This document shows, piece after piece, positions 46,758-57,109 of a stretch of DNA of 64,000 nucleotides. Origin of the DNA: an uncultured Oscillospiraceae bacterium (lineage in GTDB: Bacteria > Bacillota > Clostridia > Oscillospirales > Oscillospiraceae); the NCBI GenBank assembly GCA_934667095.1, contig CAKULE010000005.1, positions 67,663 to 131,662 of the forward strand, written 5' to 3'. Below the pieces are notes generated by a model, which saw only the letters and a list, made by a program, of their open reading frames with translations, was not told the origin of the DNA and did no database searches. Each line of letters opens with the position of its first letter. The stretch's first letter is position 1. Made by a program: the position numbers and the translations under genes.

Positions 46758-47639
46758 ATGTCCGATGTCCTGAGCCAAGTGGTCAACGCCCTGCAGCTCG
46801 GCTCCATCTATGCCCTTGTTGCCCTGGGTTACAGCATGGTATACGGTATCATCCTGCTGCTGAACTTTGCCCATGGCGACATCATCATGGTCGGCGCTTA
46901 CATGACCTATTACGCCATGACCACCTTCCACCTGCACCCGGTGCTCTCTGTGGTACTGGCCGTAGTCGTGAGCACCCTGCTGGGCGTAATCATCGAGAAG
47001 GTGGCCTACACGCCCCTGCGCTCCGCCCCCCGGCTGTCCCTGCTCATTACGGCCATCGGCGTCTCCTTCCTGCTGGAGAACGGCGCCCAGTTGGTCTTCG
47101 GCGCCGACACCAAGAGCATGGTGCAGACTCCCCTGATCTCCGGCAGCGTCACCATCGGCGGCACCAGCATCACGCTGTCCGCGCTGCTGACCATTGTGGT
47201 GTCTGTAGTGGCCATGATCGCCCTGACCTTCCTCGTCCAGAAGACCAAGCTGGGCAAGGCCATGCGGGCTGTGTCTGAGGACATGGGGGCCGCCCAGCTG
47301 ATGGGCATCTCCCTGAATAAGACCATTTCGTTCACCTTCGCCGTGGGCTCCGCACTGGCGGGCATCGGCGCGGTACTGCACATCGGCTCCTACTTTCAGG
47401 CCAGCCCCACCATGGGCTCCATGCTGGGCCTGAAGGCCTTCGTGGCCGCCGTGCTGGGCGGCATCGGCTCCATCCCCGGCGCCATGATCGGCGGCTACGC
47501 CATCGGCATCGTGGAGACGCTGGTGACCGTGGCCGGCTTGTCCACGTGGAAGGACGGTGTGGTGTTTGCCATCCTCATCGTCGTGCTGCTGGTGAAGCCC
47601 ACGGGTATTCTGGGCAAGCCCATCACCGAGAAAGTGTAA
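46758..47639 (+). CDS. livH: Branched-chain amino acid ABC transporter permease LivH
   Basis: The 293-residue inner membrane permease has about eight hydrophobic segments. The LivH hallmarks are NALQLGSIYALVALGYSMVYGIILLLNFAHGDI at the N-terminus and MRAVSEDMGAAQLMGI, the EAA-type loop that contacts the ATPases. The LGGIGSIPGAMIGGYAIGI segment lies near the C-terminus. It forms the pore with LivM, encoded 13 bases downstream. Confidence 0.96.
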   Translation: MSDVLSQVVNALQLGSIYALVALGYSMVYGIILLLNFAHGDIIMVGAYMTYYAMTTFHLHPVLSVVLAVVVSTLLGVIIEKVAYTPLRSAPRLSLLITAIGVSFLLENGAQLVFGADTKSMVQTPLISGSVTIGGTSITLSALLTIVVSVVAMIALTFLVQKTKLGKAMRAVSEDMGAAQLMGISLNKTISFTFAVGSALAGIGAVLHIGSYFQASPTMGSMLGLKAFVAAVLGGIGSIPGAMIGGYAIGIVETLVTVAGLSTWKDGVVFAILIVVLLVKPTGILGKPITEKV

Positions 47640-47652
47640 GGGGGCGCGCAGT

Positions 47653-48761
47653 ATGAAGAAAGTACATATCGCCATGCCCGTGCGCTACCTTATCAATCTG
47701 GCGCTCACCGTGACCCTGTGGGCGGTGCTCTTCACCCTTATCAAAGGCGGCGTCATCACCAGCTACTGGTCCGGCTTGCTGGTCACCGTGGGCATCAACA
47801 TTATTCTGGCGGTGTCCCTGAATGTAGCCACCGGCTATCTGGGCCAGCTACCGCTGGGCCACGCGGGCTTCATGGCTGTGGGCGCTTACGCCGGCGGCAT
47901 CTTCATGAAGGCCACTCCGCTGGCCTCCCTGCTGAAGGCGGGCAATACGGCCGCCGCTGTGCCCTACATCATTCTGGCCCTGCTCATCGCCGGCGTGTTG
48001 GCTGGCCTGTTCGGCCTGATCATCGGCATCCCCGCCCTGCGGCTGAAGGGCGACTATCTCGCCATCATCACGCTGGGCTTCGGCGAGATCATCCGCGTTA
48101 TCCTCACCAATATCGACTCCGTGCTGGGCTTCAAGTTTACCTACGGCGCCGCGGGTCTGAAGCAGATTCCCAAGATCTCCAACTTCACGCTGACCTTCCT
48201 CTGCGTGGCTCTCACCTGTCTGGTGATCCACGTGGTGATGAAGTCCCGCCACGGCCGCGCCATCCTCGCCATCCGTGAGAATGAGATTGCCGCCGAGAGC
48301 TGCGGCATCAAGACGACCTATTATAAGGTGATGGCTTTTGTGCTGTCCGCCTTCTTCGCCGGCATCGCTGGCTGCCTGTACGCGGGTTATGTAGGCTTTG
48401 TTGCGCCCTCCACGTTCAAGTTCATGAAATCCATCGAGATCCTGGTCATGGTGGTGCTGGGCGGTATGGGCTCCATGCTGGGCTCCGTGGTGTCCGCCTC
48501 GGTGCTCACCATCGTGTCTGAGCTGCTGCGCGGCGTGGGCGACCTGCGCATGGTGATCTACGCCCTGCTGATGGTGGTCGTGATGATCTTCCGGCCCAAG
48601 GGGCTGGCGGGCAGCTATGACTTCTCCCTCAATGGCTGCCTTGAGCGGGCCATCAACTGGTTCCGGGCGACGCCGGAGGAGAAGGCCGTCCGGAAGGAGG
48701 CCGCCGCCGAGCGCAAGGCCGAGCGGCGGGCTGCAAAAGCGCAGAAGGGAGGTGCCGACAA

Positions 48762-48765
<4 letters not shown>
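47653..48765 (+). CDS. livM: Branched-chain amino acid ABC transporter permease LivM
   Basis: The 370-residue permease has the LivM pattern LAVSLNVATGYLGQLPLGHAGFMAVGAYAGG, the GIPALRLKGDYLAIITLGFGEIIRV segment and the ATPase-contact loop AILAIRENEIAAESCGI. A charged C-terminal extension rich in Lys, Arg and Ala (about 340-370) follows the last helix. Its stop overlaps livG by four bases (ATGA). Confidence 0.96.
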
Positions 48766-49604
<839 letters not shown>

Positions 49605-49608
49605 CACC

Positions 49609-50310
49609 ATGCTGAACGTCAATGACATCAACGTGTACTACGGCGCCATCCACGCCATCAAGGGCGTCTCCTTCGACGTGCGCGCCGGAGAGGTCGTCAC
49701 CCTCATCGGCGCCAACGGCGCAGGCAAGTCCACCATCCTGAAGACCATCTCCGGCCTGCTCCACACCAAGACGGGCTCCATTGAATTTCTGGACAAGAGC
49801 CTTGCCGGCGTGGCCCCCAACAAGATCGTGGCCCGGGGGCTGGCCCACGTGCCCGAGGGGCGGCGCGTCTTCCTGCGCATGACCGTGGAGGAGAATCTGG
49901 AGATGGGGGCCTACACCCAGCCCAAGTCCACCGTGGCTGCCAGCATGGAGCGGGTATACGAGCAGTTTCCCCGCCTGCGGGAGCGCCGTAAGCAGGTCAG
50001 CGGCACTCTGTCCGGCGGCGAGCAGCAGATGCTGGCCATGGGCCGCGCGCTCATGTCCAACCCCAAGCTGCTGATGCTGGACGAACCGTCCATGGGTCTG
50101 GCACCTCTGCTGGTGGAGCAGATCTTTGAGATCATCCGGGAGCTCCACAAGGCGGGCACCACCATCCTGCTGGTGGAGCAGAACGCCCAGATGGCCTTGT
50201 CCGTGGCCGACCGCGGCTACGTGCTGGAGACCGGCCGCATCGTGGCCAGCGGCACCGGTGCGGAGCTGCTGGACGACGAGACCGTGAAAAAAGCGTACTT
50301 GGGCGGCTGA
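49609..50310 (+). CDS. livF: Branched-chain amino acid ABC transporter ATP-binding protein LivF
   Basis: The 233-residue ATPase has Walker A GANGAGKST (about residue 37), LivF-typical ARGLAHVPEGRRVF, signature LSGGEQQMLAMGRAL and Walker B LMLDEPSMGLAPLLVE, ending KKAYLGG. It lies four bases after livG and closes the operon at the terminator at 50322. Confidence 0.96.
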   Translation: MLNVNDINVYYGAIHAIKGVSFDVRAGEVVTLIGANGAGKSTILKTISGLLHTKTGSIEFLDKSLAGVAPNKIVARGLAHVPEGRRVFLRMTVEENLEMGAYTQPKSTVAASMERVYEQFPRLRERRKQVSGTLSGGEQQMLAMGRALMSNPKLLMLDEPSMGLAPLLVEQIFEIIRELHKAGTTILLVEQNAQMALSVADRGYVLETGRIVASGTGAELLDDETVKKAYLGG

Positions 50311-50321
50311 GCCCGGTGCAA

Positions 50322-50363
50322 TAGAAGAGCGTTCCCTTCGAAAGGAGGGGGCGCTCTTTTTGT
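50322..50363 (+). terminator. Terminator of livKHMGF
   Basis: AAGAGCG and CGCTCTT enclose an imperfect inner stem around TTCGAAAGG and are followed by TTTTTG. Confidence 0.82.
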
Positions 50364-50421
50364 GTCCGGAGCAAAAAATGCACATTTCCAATTGACGAAA
50401 TGTAAAAGTGAAAATTCCATA

Positions 50422-50450
50422 TTGACAAAGTGTCATGCCGCTGCTATACT
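50422..50450 (+). promoter_or_regulatory. Promoter of brnQ with overlapping dyad
   Basis: TTGACA (50422-50427) and TATACT (50445-50450) are 17 bases apart. The -35 is the left arm of TTGACAAAGTGTCA, the same dyad type as upstream of livK. Confidence 0.75.
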
Positions 50451-50515
50451 TTTTGCAATTCACCGCGTTAGAGCGGATGAGTAAAACAAAAAATACAAAC
50501 GAGAGGATGACAAAG

Positions 50516-51886
50516 ATGAAGCGATCCATGAATACAAGGGAGACGGTGAGCGTATCCATTATGCTCTTCGGCATGTTTTTCGGGGCGGGAAATCTGATTT
50601 TCCCGGCGTATCTGGGCCAACTGGCCGGAAAGAATTTGTGGATCGCCATTGTAGGCTTCCTCATCATCGGGGTGGGCATGCCCCTGCTGGGCGTGGCCTC
50701 CATCGGCCTGAGCCGCAGCGGCGGCCTGCAAGATCTGAGCCGCAAGGTGGGCAACGGGTACAGCTACTTCCTCACCTGTGCCCTCTACCTGACCATCGGG
50801 CCCTTTTTCGCCATTCCCCGCTGCGCCACGGTGCCCTTCACCATGGGCGTGGAGCCCCTGCTGGGCGCGACGGCCGGCCGGCTGGCGCTGCTGATTTTTT
50901 CCGCCGTATTCTTCCTCATCGTGCTGCTGGTGTCCCTGAAGCCGGGCAAGATCCTGCTGTCCGTGGGCAAGATTTTGACGCCGGTGTTCCTGGTGGTGTT
51001 CGGCGTGATCATCGTCACCGCCCTGGTGAAGCCCATGGGCTCCGTCTCCGCGGTGGAGCCCGCCGCCCACTACGCCGGGATGGGCGGCCTGTTCAGCGGC
51101 CTGATGGAGGGCTACGGCACCATGGACGCCCTGGCCAGTCTGGCCTTCGGCATCGTGGTCATCAACGTCATCCGGGGCTTCGGCATCGAGGACCCCGCCG
51201 CCGTGGCCAGGAGCACGGTGAAGGCCGGCGTGTTCAGCTGTCTGGTGATGGCGGCGGTGTACGTGGCCACCGTCATCGTTGGCGCCCAGAGCCGCAACGT
51301 TCTGGAGCAGTTTTCCAACGGCGGCCAGGTGCTCTCAGCCGTGGCGCGGCACTACTACGGCACCGCGGGCATGATCATCTTCGCCCTGGCGGCGGTGCTG
51401 GCCTGTCTCAAGACCTCCATCGGTCTGGTCACCAGCTGCAGCGAGACCTTTGAGGCCATGTTCCCCAAGGGCCCCAGCTACAAGGTCTGGGCCGTGATCT
51501 TCAGCGCCGTGGCCTTTGCCTTTGCCAATCTGGGGTTGGACGCCATCCTGTCCTACTCTCTGCCGGTGCTCATGTTCCTCTATCCGCTGGCCATCACCCT
51601 GATCCTGCTGGGTCTGCTGGGGCCGCTGTTCCAGTACGACCGGGCGGTGTTCGTCAGCGTGACCGTGTTCACCCTGCTGGCGGCGGTGGTGGATCTGGTC
51701 CATGCTCTGCCTGCCGGAGTGCAGGCTGTCCTCCGGGCGGATGCATGGGTGCCTGCGATCTACAGCGTGCTTCCTTTCAGCGCGCAGGGGCTGGCTTGGG
51801 TTTGCCCGGCGGCGGTGGGCCTCATCGTGGGGCTCATCATCCACTTCGTCCGTGGCAATCGGCAGGCCGATGCCGCGCAGGCATGA
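50516..51886 (+). CDS. brnQ: Branched-chain amino acid symporter (LIVCS family)
   Basis: The 456-residue membrane protein has about twelve helices. It opens with the LIVCS signature SVSIMLFGMFFGAGNLIFPAYLGQ, followed by GPFFAIPRCATVPF and TSIGLVTSCSETFEAMFP. It imports leucine, isoleucine and valine with sodium or protons, the low-affinity counterpart of the LivKHMGF system encoded just upstream. ATG at 50516 has GAGAGGA eight bases ahead; earlier in-frame starts lie on or before the ribosome site. Confidence 0.93.
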   Translation: MKRSMNTRETVSVSIMLFGMFFGAGNLIFPAYLGQLAGKNLWIAIVGFLIIGVGMPLLGVASIGLSRSGGLQDLSRKVGNGYSYFLTCALYLTIGPFFAIPRCATVPFTMGVEPLLGATAGRLALLIFSAVFFLIVLLVSLKPGKILLSVGKILTPVFLVVFGVIIVTALVKPMGSVSAVEPAAHYAGMGGLFSGLMEGYGTMDALASLAFGIVVINVIRGFGIEDPAAVARSTVKAGVFSCLVMAAVYVATVIVGAQSRNVLEQFSNGGQVLSAVARHYYGTAGMIIFALAAVLACLKTSIGLVTSCSETFEAMFPKGPSYKVWAVIFSAVAFAFANLGLDAILSYSLPVLMFLYPLAITLILLGLLGPLFQYDRAVFVSVTVFTLLAAVVDLVHALPAGVQAVLRADAWVPAIYSVLPFSAQGLAWVCPAAVGLIVGLIIHFVRGNRQADAAQA

Positions 51887-51906
51887 CTTATAATATTATA
51901 TAAGGT

Positions 51907-51940
51907 AAAGCACCCCTCGGCTGCGGCTGGGGGGTGCTTT
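51907..51940 (+). terminator. Terminator of brnQ
   Basis: AAAGCACCCC and GGGGTGCTTT flank an inner CGGCTGCGGCTG turn, and TTTTTT follows. Confidence 0.9.
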
Positions 51941-52112
51941 TTTACAGTCTGGTGGAGAGAGGTGGAGTGCGGGTCGAAATAAAGAATTAAAAGCAGAAAA
52001 ATATTTTTGCTCAAAAATCAGAACGTTAGAATAAGTTTTAACGAAGTGTGAGAAAATAACCTGTTTTGCGCAAACGGACTGAAATGCGCGAAAGAAAAAC
52101 CGAAAAAAGCGC
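51941..52112. other. AT-rich intergenic stretch ahead of the V-ATPase operon
   Basis: No gene is seen. The A-rich tracts (for example near 51985, 52055 and 52100) could bend DNA upstream of the ATPase promoter. Confidence 0.45.
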
Positions 52113-52141
52113 TTGCAAAATGCCGCTCAAAATGCTAAGAT
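52113..52141 (+). promoter_or_regulatory. Promoter of the V-ATPase operon
   Basis: TTGCAA (52113-52118) and TAAGAT (52136-52141) are 17 bases apart; TGC before TAAGAT makes an extended -10. Confidence 0.65.
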
Positions 52142-52206
52142 TTGTACAATCGGGGAGAATTCGGGTTATCGAAAATGGCTCCCCAATGCAAGCGAGGTGA
52201 ATGATT

Positions 52207-52521
52207 ATGGCTTATGAGGCGATCCGGCAGGTGATCGGCGCGGAGCAGTCCGGCAGGGACCGGCGGACCGAGGCTGCAGCGGAGGCAAAACGCATCCTGA
52301 CTGAGGCGAAAAAGACCGGCCAGCAGGCAGAGGTCCAAGCCCGAGCCGCGGCGGAAGAGCAGGTCAAGGAGCTGCTGGCTCAGGCGGAGGCGCGGGCTGC
52401 AGAGCGGTCTGATGCGCTCCGGAAGGAGAGCGGCGCTGCCTGTACCGCGCTGAAGGACGCCGCCCGGCAGCGGCTGGAGCAGGCGGCTGCGATGATCGTG
52501 GAAAAGGTGGGAAACAGCTAA
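52207..52521 (+). CDS. V-type ATP synthase peripheral stalk subunit (G/H-like)
   Basis: The 104-residue protein is almost entirely alanine- and glutamate-rich helix (QSGRDRRTEAAAEAKRILTEAKK and onward) and forms a right-handed coiled coil with subunit E in the peripheral stalk. ATG at 52207 is eight bases after GAGGTG; the ATG at 52201 is too close. It starts the nine-gene operon and ends one base before subunit I. Confidence 0.85.
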   Translation: MAYEAIRQVIGAEQSGRDRRTEAAAEAKRILTEAKKTGQQAEVQARAAAEEQVKELLAQAEARAAERSDALRKESGAACTALKDAARQRLEQAAAMIVEKVGNS

Positions 52522-54453
52522 ATGGCCATCGTAAAAATGAAACGGCTGCGCCTGATCGGGCTGCTGCCCGACCGGGACGGCCTGCTCCGCGAGCTCCAGC
52601 GATTGGGGTGCGTGGAACTCAGCGAACCGGAGCCTGACCCGGACGATCCCATCCGGGAGACGCTGGCCAGACCGGACGGGCAGGCGCTGGCCCGGGCGAC
52701 GGAGCAGTACAATACCCTGAACAGCGCGCTGGAAGTACTCAAAAAATACGCCCCTGCCAAGGGCGGCCTGTTTACCGCACGGCCAGTCCTCAGCGAGGTG
52801 GAACTCTTTGACAACGAGGTGTATGCCCGGGGCCTGACCACTGCGGATGAGCTGCTGACAGGCCAGCGGGAGATCGAGGGTCTCAACGCCCAGCGGGCCA
52901 AGCTGGAGCTGCAGAGGGCGGCGCTGGCCCCGTGGCTGGCGCTGGACGTGCCGCTTGAGCTGGAGAGCGACGGGACGGTCTCGGTCATCTTCGGCACCGT
53001 GCCGGCCCGGACGGAGTTCACCGCCCTTGAGGCGGAGCTCCAGAGCGTATCCGACCTGTGCCAGACCTTCTATGCCGGGAAGAGTCAGGGGCTACACTGC
53101 TTCCTGCTGGTGTGCCACGCCAGCGCGGAGGAGGCTCTGCTGACCGCCCTGCAGCCCTATGGCTTCAACCGTGTGAGCATGAAGGGCTGGACTGGCACCG
53201 CCGTGGACAACGACCGGCGGTTGGACGGCGAGATGGCCGGGCTGGATGCCCAGCTGAAGCAGTCTGCGGAGCGGCTGGCGGGTTATGCCGAGCGGCGGGA
53301 GATCCTCCAGCGCAGCGCGGACCGGGCTGCTCAGGACATGGCCCGCGAGGAGGCCGCAGGCCGCCTTGTGGACACGGAGCGGACTTTCTTCCTCACCGGC
53401 TGGGTGCCGGAGAGCGCGGAGGCCGGTCTGGCCGAGCTGCTGGGGCGCTACACCTGTGCGTGGGAGACAGAGATCCCTGCGGAGGCGGATTACCCGCAGG
53501 TGCCCATCAAACTCAAAAATAACAAATTGACCCAGCCCCTGAACATGGTGACGGAGATGTACTCCCTCCCGGCGTACAACACCGTGGACCCCAACCCCCT
53601 GATGGCGCCCTTCTTCGTGCTGTTCTACGGCATCATGATGGCGGACATGGGTTACGGCCTGCTGATGATGCTGGCCTCCCTCATCGTCACCAAAAAGGCG
53701 AAGCCCCGGGGGACCATGGGCAACATGTTCCGTCTGGCGGGCCTGTGCGGCGTGACGACCTTTATCTTCGGCGCGCTGACGGGCGGCTTCTTCGGGGATT
53801 TCATTCCCCAGCTGGCAAAGCTCATCAATCCGGCCAGCACGCTGGAACTGCCCTCCCTCTTCACGCCCCTGAACGACACGCTGATGATCCTTGTGGGCTC
53901 TATGGCCCTGGGCTTTGTCCACATCGTCACGGGCATGGCCATCGGCTTCATCCAGAAGGTGAAGCGCGGCCAGCTGCTGGACGGTATCTTTGAGGAAGTC
54001 ACATGGTGGATCGTGTTCGCCGGCATTGCCCTGATGGTGCTGAAGGTCACGAATCTGGTGCTGTACGTGGGTCTGGCGCTGGTGGTCATCGGGCCGCTGG
54101 TCACCGGGAAGGGTTTCGGCAAAATCACCGGCATTTTCGCCTCCCTCTACAACCACGTTACAGGCTACTTCGGCGACATCCTGTCCTACTCCCGTCTGAT
54201 GGCCCTGATGCTGGCCGGCTCGGTCATCGCGCAGGTGTTCAACACGCTGGGCGCCATCCCGGGCAACATTGTGGTGTTCGTCATCATCTCCATGGCGGGC
54301 AACGCGCTGAACTTTGCGCTGAACCTGCTGGGCTGCTATGTCCACGACCTGCGTCTCCAGTGCCTGGAATACTTCGGCAAGTTCTATGAGGACGGCGGCC
54401 GGCCCTTCCAGCCTCTGCGCATCTATGCTCAGCACTACGACATTAAGCAATAA
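52522..54453 (+). CDS. ntpI: V-type ATP synthase subunit I (a-type stator)
   Basis: The 643-residue subunit I has a cytoplasmic N-terminal half (about 1-330, largely helical, binding the stalk) and a C-terminal half with seven to eight membrane helices. The latter include YGIMMADMGYGLLMMLAS and YLRLMALML-type sequence (here YSRLMALMLAGSVIA) carrying the essential arginine near residue 565. It forms the two ion half-channels beside the K ring. Confidence 0.95.
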   Translation: MAIVKMKRLRLIGLLPDRDGLLRELQRLGCVELSEPEPDPDDPIRETLARPDGQALARATEQYNTLNSALEVLKKYAPAKGGLFTARPVLSEVELFDNEVYARGLTTADELLTGQREIEGLNAQRAKLELQRAALAPWLALDVPLELESDGTVSVIFGTVPARTEFTALEAELQSVSDLCQTFYAGKSQGLHCFLLVCHASAEEALLTALQPYGFNRVSMKGWTGTAVDNDRRLDGEMAGLDAQLKQSAERLAGYAERREILQRSADRAAQDMAREEAAGRLVDTERTFFLTGWVPESAEAGLAELLGRYTCAWETEIPAEADYPQVPIKLKNNKLTQPLNMVTEMYSLPAYNTVDPNPLMAPFFVLFYGIMMADMGYGLLMMLASLIVTKKAKPRGTMGNMFRLAGLCGVTTFIFGALTGGFFGDFIPQLAKLINPASTLELPSLFTPLNDTLMILVGSMALGFVHIVTGMAIGFIQKVKRGQLLDGIFEEVTWWIVFAGIALMVLKVTNLVLYVGLALVVIGPLVTGKGFGKITGIFASLYNHVTGYFGDILSYSRLMALMLAGSVIAQVFNTLGAIPGNIVVFVIISMAGNALNFALNLLGCYVHDLRLQCLEYFGKFYEDGGRPFQPLRIYAQHYDIKQ

Positions 54454-54486
54454 AAACCAGAAAAAGACAAACAGGAGGAAAATATT

Positions 54487-54975
54487 ATGGAATTTCTGAA
54501 TACGATCGGCGGCCTGGCTCTCGCTCTGCTGGGCGCCGGACTGGCCGCTGTGCTCAGCGGCATCGGCTCCGCCAAGGGCACCGGCATGGCCGGTGAGGCC
54601 GGCACCGGCCTGCTCTGCGAGGACCCCACCAAGTTTGGTAAGGTCATGATCCTTCAGGTCATCCCCGGCACGCAGGGTCTGTACGGTCTGGTCGTGTGGT
54701 TCTTCGCTATCTTCCGCATGGGCCTTCTGTCCGGCTCTCTGCCCCAGCTGACTGTCGCTCAGGGCTTCCAGTACCTGTCCGCCTGCCTGCCCATGGCTCT
54801 GGGCGGCCTGTTCTCCGCCATCGCGCAGGGCCGCGTGGCTGCCGGTTCCATCAACATTCTGGCCAAGAAGCCTGACGACTGGTCCAAGGGCATGGTGCTG
54901 TGCATCACCGTGGAGTTCTACGCCATTCTGTCCCTGCTGGCCTCCATGCTGATGATCATTAACATCAGCGCCTGA
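54487..54975 (+). CDS. ntpK: V-type ATP synthase subunit K (double-hairpin proteolipid)
   Basis: The 162-residue proteolipid has four membrane helices, two fused hairpins, forming the rotor ring. Residues matching the sodium ligands of Enterococcus NtpK are present: T62 and Q63 (PGTQGLYG), Q114 (AIAQGRV) and E143 (ITVEFYA). Sodium rather than proton coupling is therefore likely. Only the second hairpin carries the carboxylate, as in other 16-kDa K subunits. AGGAGG precedes ATG. Confidence 0.95.
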   Translation: MEFLNTIGGLALALLGAGLAAVLSGIGSAKGTGMAGEAGTGLLCEDPTKFGKVMILQVIPGTQGLYGLVVWFFAIFRMGLLSGSLPQLTVAQGFQYLSACLPMALGGLFSAIAQGRVAAGSINILAKKPDDWSKGMVLCITVEFYAILSLLASMLMIINISA

Positions 54976-55003
54976 CGCCGCCGCGGCAGGAAGGAAGAAC
55001 AAT

Positions 55004-55690
55004 ATGGATGGCATCGAAAAAATCACCGAGAAGATCGCGGCCGACGCACAGGCCGAGGTCGATGCGGTGCTGAACGAGGCCCGGGCCCAAGCGGCGGACA
55101 TCGTCGCCGGGCACAAGGCCAAGGGCAGGGCGGAGGCCGAGGCTGTGCTGGCCAAGGGCCGCCGTGCTGCCGCCGACCGGGAGGAGCGCCTGGTCTCCCT
55201 GACCCAGCTGGAGTGCCGCAAGGCCCAGCTGGAGGCCAAGCAGGAGATGATCGGCGAGGCCTTCCGCATGGCGGAGGAGAAGCTGACGTCCCTGCCCCGG
55301 AAGGAATATGCGGCCCTGCTGGCCAGTCTGGCAGCCCGTGCGTCCTCCACCGGGCGGGAGGAGCTGATCTTCTCCCCGGAGGACCGGGAGACCGTGGGCT
55401 TGCAGGTGGCCGCGGCGGCCAACGCCATTCTGGCGAAGCAGGCTGCCCCCGAGCTGCCGCAGGAGGTCACTGCCACCAAGGCCGGCGCGCTGCTGGACAA
55501 GGTGGTCACCGGTGCGGCGGGTCTGCTCACCGGTGCGGCCCTGCTCACCGTCAGCAAAGAGACACGCCCCATGTCGGGCGGCTTCATCCTCCGGGAGGGG
55601 GACGTGGAGGTGAGCTGCACCTTCGACTCTCTGATCCGGCTCCAGCGGGAAAAGCTGGCTGGTCAGGTGGCGGCCGTGCTGTTCAACTGA
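55004..55690 (+). CDS. ntpE: V-type ATP synthase subunit E
   Basis: The 228-residue peripheral stalk subunit has an N-terminal charged helix (ITEKIAADAQAEVDAVLNEARAQAADI, about 5-60) that pairs with the G/H-like protein, and a globular C-terminal domain ending GGFILREGDVEVSCTFDSLIRLQREKL. It joins the catalytic head to subunit I. Confidence 0.93.
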   Translation: MDGIEKITEKIAADAQAEVDAVLNEARAQAADIVAGHKAKGRAEAEAVLAKGRRAAADREERLVSLTQLECRKAQLEAKQEMIGEAFRMAEEKLTSLPRKEYAALLASLAARASSTGREELIFSPEDRETVGLQVAAAANAILAKQAAPELPQEVTATKAGALLDKVVTGAAGLLTGAALLTVSKETRPMSGGFILREGDVEVSCTFDSLIRLQREKLAGQVAAVLFN

Positions 55691-55721
55691 CAAGGCCCTT
55701 CCAGGAAAGGAGGCAGAAGTC

Positions 55722-56732
55722 TTGTCTGACACCAAGATCAAACAGAAAAAAGATACGGATTATCTGGCGATCTCCGCCCGCATCCATGCCATGGAGACCC
55801 GCCTGCTCACCCGTGAGCGTATGGATCGCATGATCGATGCCAAGGAGCTGCGGGAGGCGGCCCGGGTGCTGACCGAGTGCGGGTACGGCGAGCTCAGCGA
55901 GCTGAGCTCTGCCGGGTTGGAGGAGGCGCTGGGCGCGGCTCAGGCCGCCCTGTTCCGCGACCTGAGCGGCACGGTGGACTCCGCCCTGCTGGACGTGTTC
56001 CGCTGCAAGTACGACTACCACAACGCCAAGGTGCTGGTGAAGGCCGAGGCGCTGGAGACCCGCGCGGACGGCCTGTTGGCCGGCGGCGGCCGCTATGAGA
56101 GCGCCGCACTGGCGGAGAGCTTCCGCCGGGACAGCCTCAGCGGCTGCAGCGATACCTTCGCCGCCGCCGTGGCGCAGGCCCGGAAGGCGCTGGCCGCCGC
56201 GGGGGACCCTCAGCAGGCGGACTTCATTCTGGACCGGGCCTGCTTTACGGAGCAGGCCGCGCTGGCGGAGCGGAGCGGCAGCACCTTCCTGCGGGGCTAT
56301 GTGGCCGTGCTGGCGGACGCCGCCAACCTGCGCGCCGCCGTCCGGGCCGCCCGGCTGAACAAGGGCGCTGAGTTCCTGAGTCAGGTGCTGGTGCCCGGCG
56401 GGAACGTCCGTCCGGACGCCATTGCCGCCGCTCGGGGAAGTGCGCTGGAGCAGCTCTTTGCCGGCGGCCCGCTGGCCGCCGCAGCGGTGGAGGGCGCGTC
56501 CAAGTGCGCACCCGGCTCCGGCCACCTCACCGAGTTCGAGCGCCTGTGCGACGACGCGGTGATGGACTACGTGGCCGCCGGGAAGCGGGTGCCCTTCGGT
56601 GAGGAGCCGGTACTGGGCTACCTCTACGCCCGCGAGGCGGAGCAGACCGCCATCCGCATCATCATGACTGGCCGCATGGCCGGCCTGCCCGGCGCCGTGA
56701 TCCGCGGCCGTCTGCGCAGGAGCTATTGCTGA
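55722..56732 (+). CDS. ntpC: V-type ATP synthase subunit C (d-type rotor cap)
   Basis: The 336-residue all-helical subunit links the central stalk to the K ring. It has the expected RIHAMETRLLTRERMDRMIDA start and the KYDYHNAKVLVKA segment of the family. The start is TTG at 55722, 16 residues before the first conserved helix, with AAAGGAGG at good spacing; no ATG is available there. Confidence 0.92.
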   Translation: MSDTKIKQKKDTDYLAISARIHAMETRLLTRERMDRMIDAKELREAARVLTECGYGELSELSSAGLEEALGAAQAALFRDLSGTVDSALLDVFRCKYDYHNAKVLVKAEALETRADGLLAGGGRYESAALAESFRRDSLSGCSDTFAAAVAQARKALAAAGDPQQADFILDRACFTEQAALAERSGSTFLRGYVAVLADAANLRAAVRAARLNKGAEFLSQVLVPGGNVRPDAIAAARGSALEQLFAGGPLAAAAVEGASKCAPGSGHLTEFERLCDDAVMDYVAAGKRVPFGEEPVLGYLYAREAEQTAIRIIMTGRMAGLPGAVIRGRLRRSYC

Positions 56733-56746
56733 AGGAGGCGGAGCAA

Positions 56747-57061
56747 ATGGCAAGCTATCGCATCGCCGTAGTGGGCGATCAGGACAGCGTTCTGGGCTTC
56801 AAGGCGCTGGGCCTGTCGGTCTTCCCGGTGGAGAACGCCGAGGAGGCCAGACATACCCTCCACCGGCTGGCCAAGGAGGACTACGCGGTGATCTACCTCA
56901 CCGAAAGCCTGGCCGCCCCGCTGCAAAGCGACATCGACCGCTATAAGGACTCCCTCACCCCGGCCATCATTCTCATCCCCGGCAAGGAGGGCTCGCAGGG
57001 CATCGGCATGAGCAACATCCGCCGGGCCGTGGAGCGGGCCGTGGGAGCGGACATCCTGTAA
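56747..57061 (+). CDS. ntpF: V-type ATP synthase subunit F
   Basis: The 104-residue central stalk subunit has a Rossmann-like fold: YRIAVVGDQDSVLGFKALGLSVFPV, then YAVIYLTESLA and PAIILIPGKEGSQGIGMSNIRRAVERAVG. It binds subunit D in the rotor. ATG at 56747 has AAGGAGG eight bases upstream. Confidence 0.95.
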   Translation: MASYRIAVVGDQDSVLGFKALGLSVFPVENAEEARHTLHRLAKEDYAVIYLTESLAAPLQSDIDRYKDSLTPAIILIPGKEGSQGIGMSNIRRAVERAVGADIL

Positions 57062-57109
57062 AAAGAAGCACAGTCAAGCAACGACACCTTTAGAAAGAAG
57101 GTTGAAGGA

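Noticed and set aside
53092..55620. Minus-strand frame of 842 codons opposite the V-ATPase genes
   Set aside because: It is antisense to ntpI, ntpK and ntpE, which carry clear family motifs; its composition is repetitive His/Gln/Glu as expected of a mirror frame.
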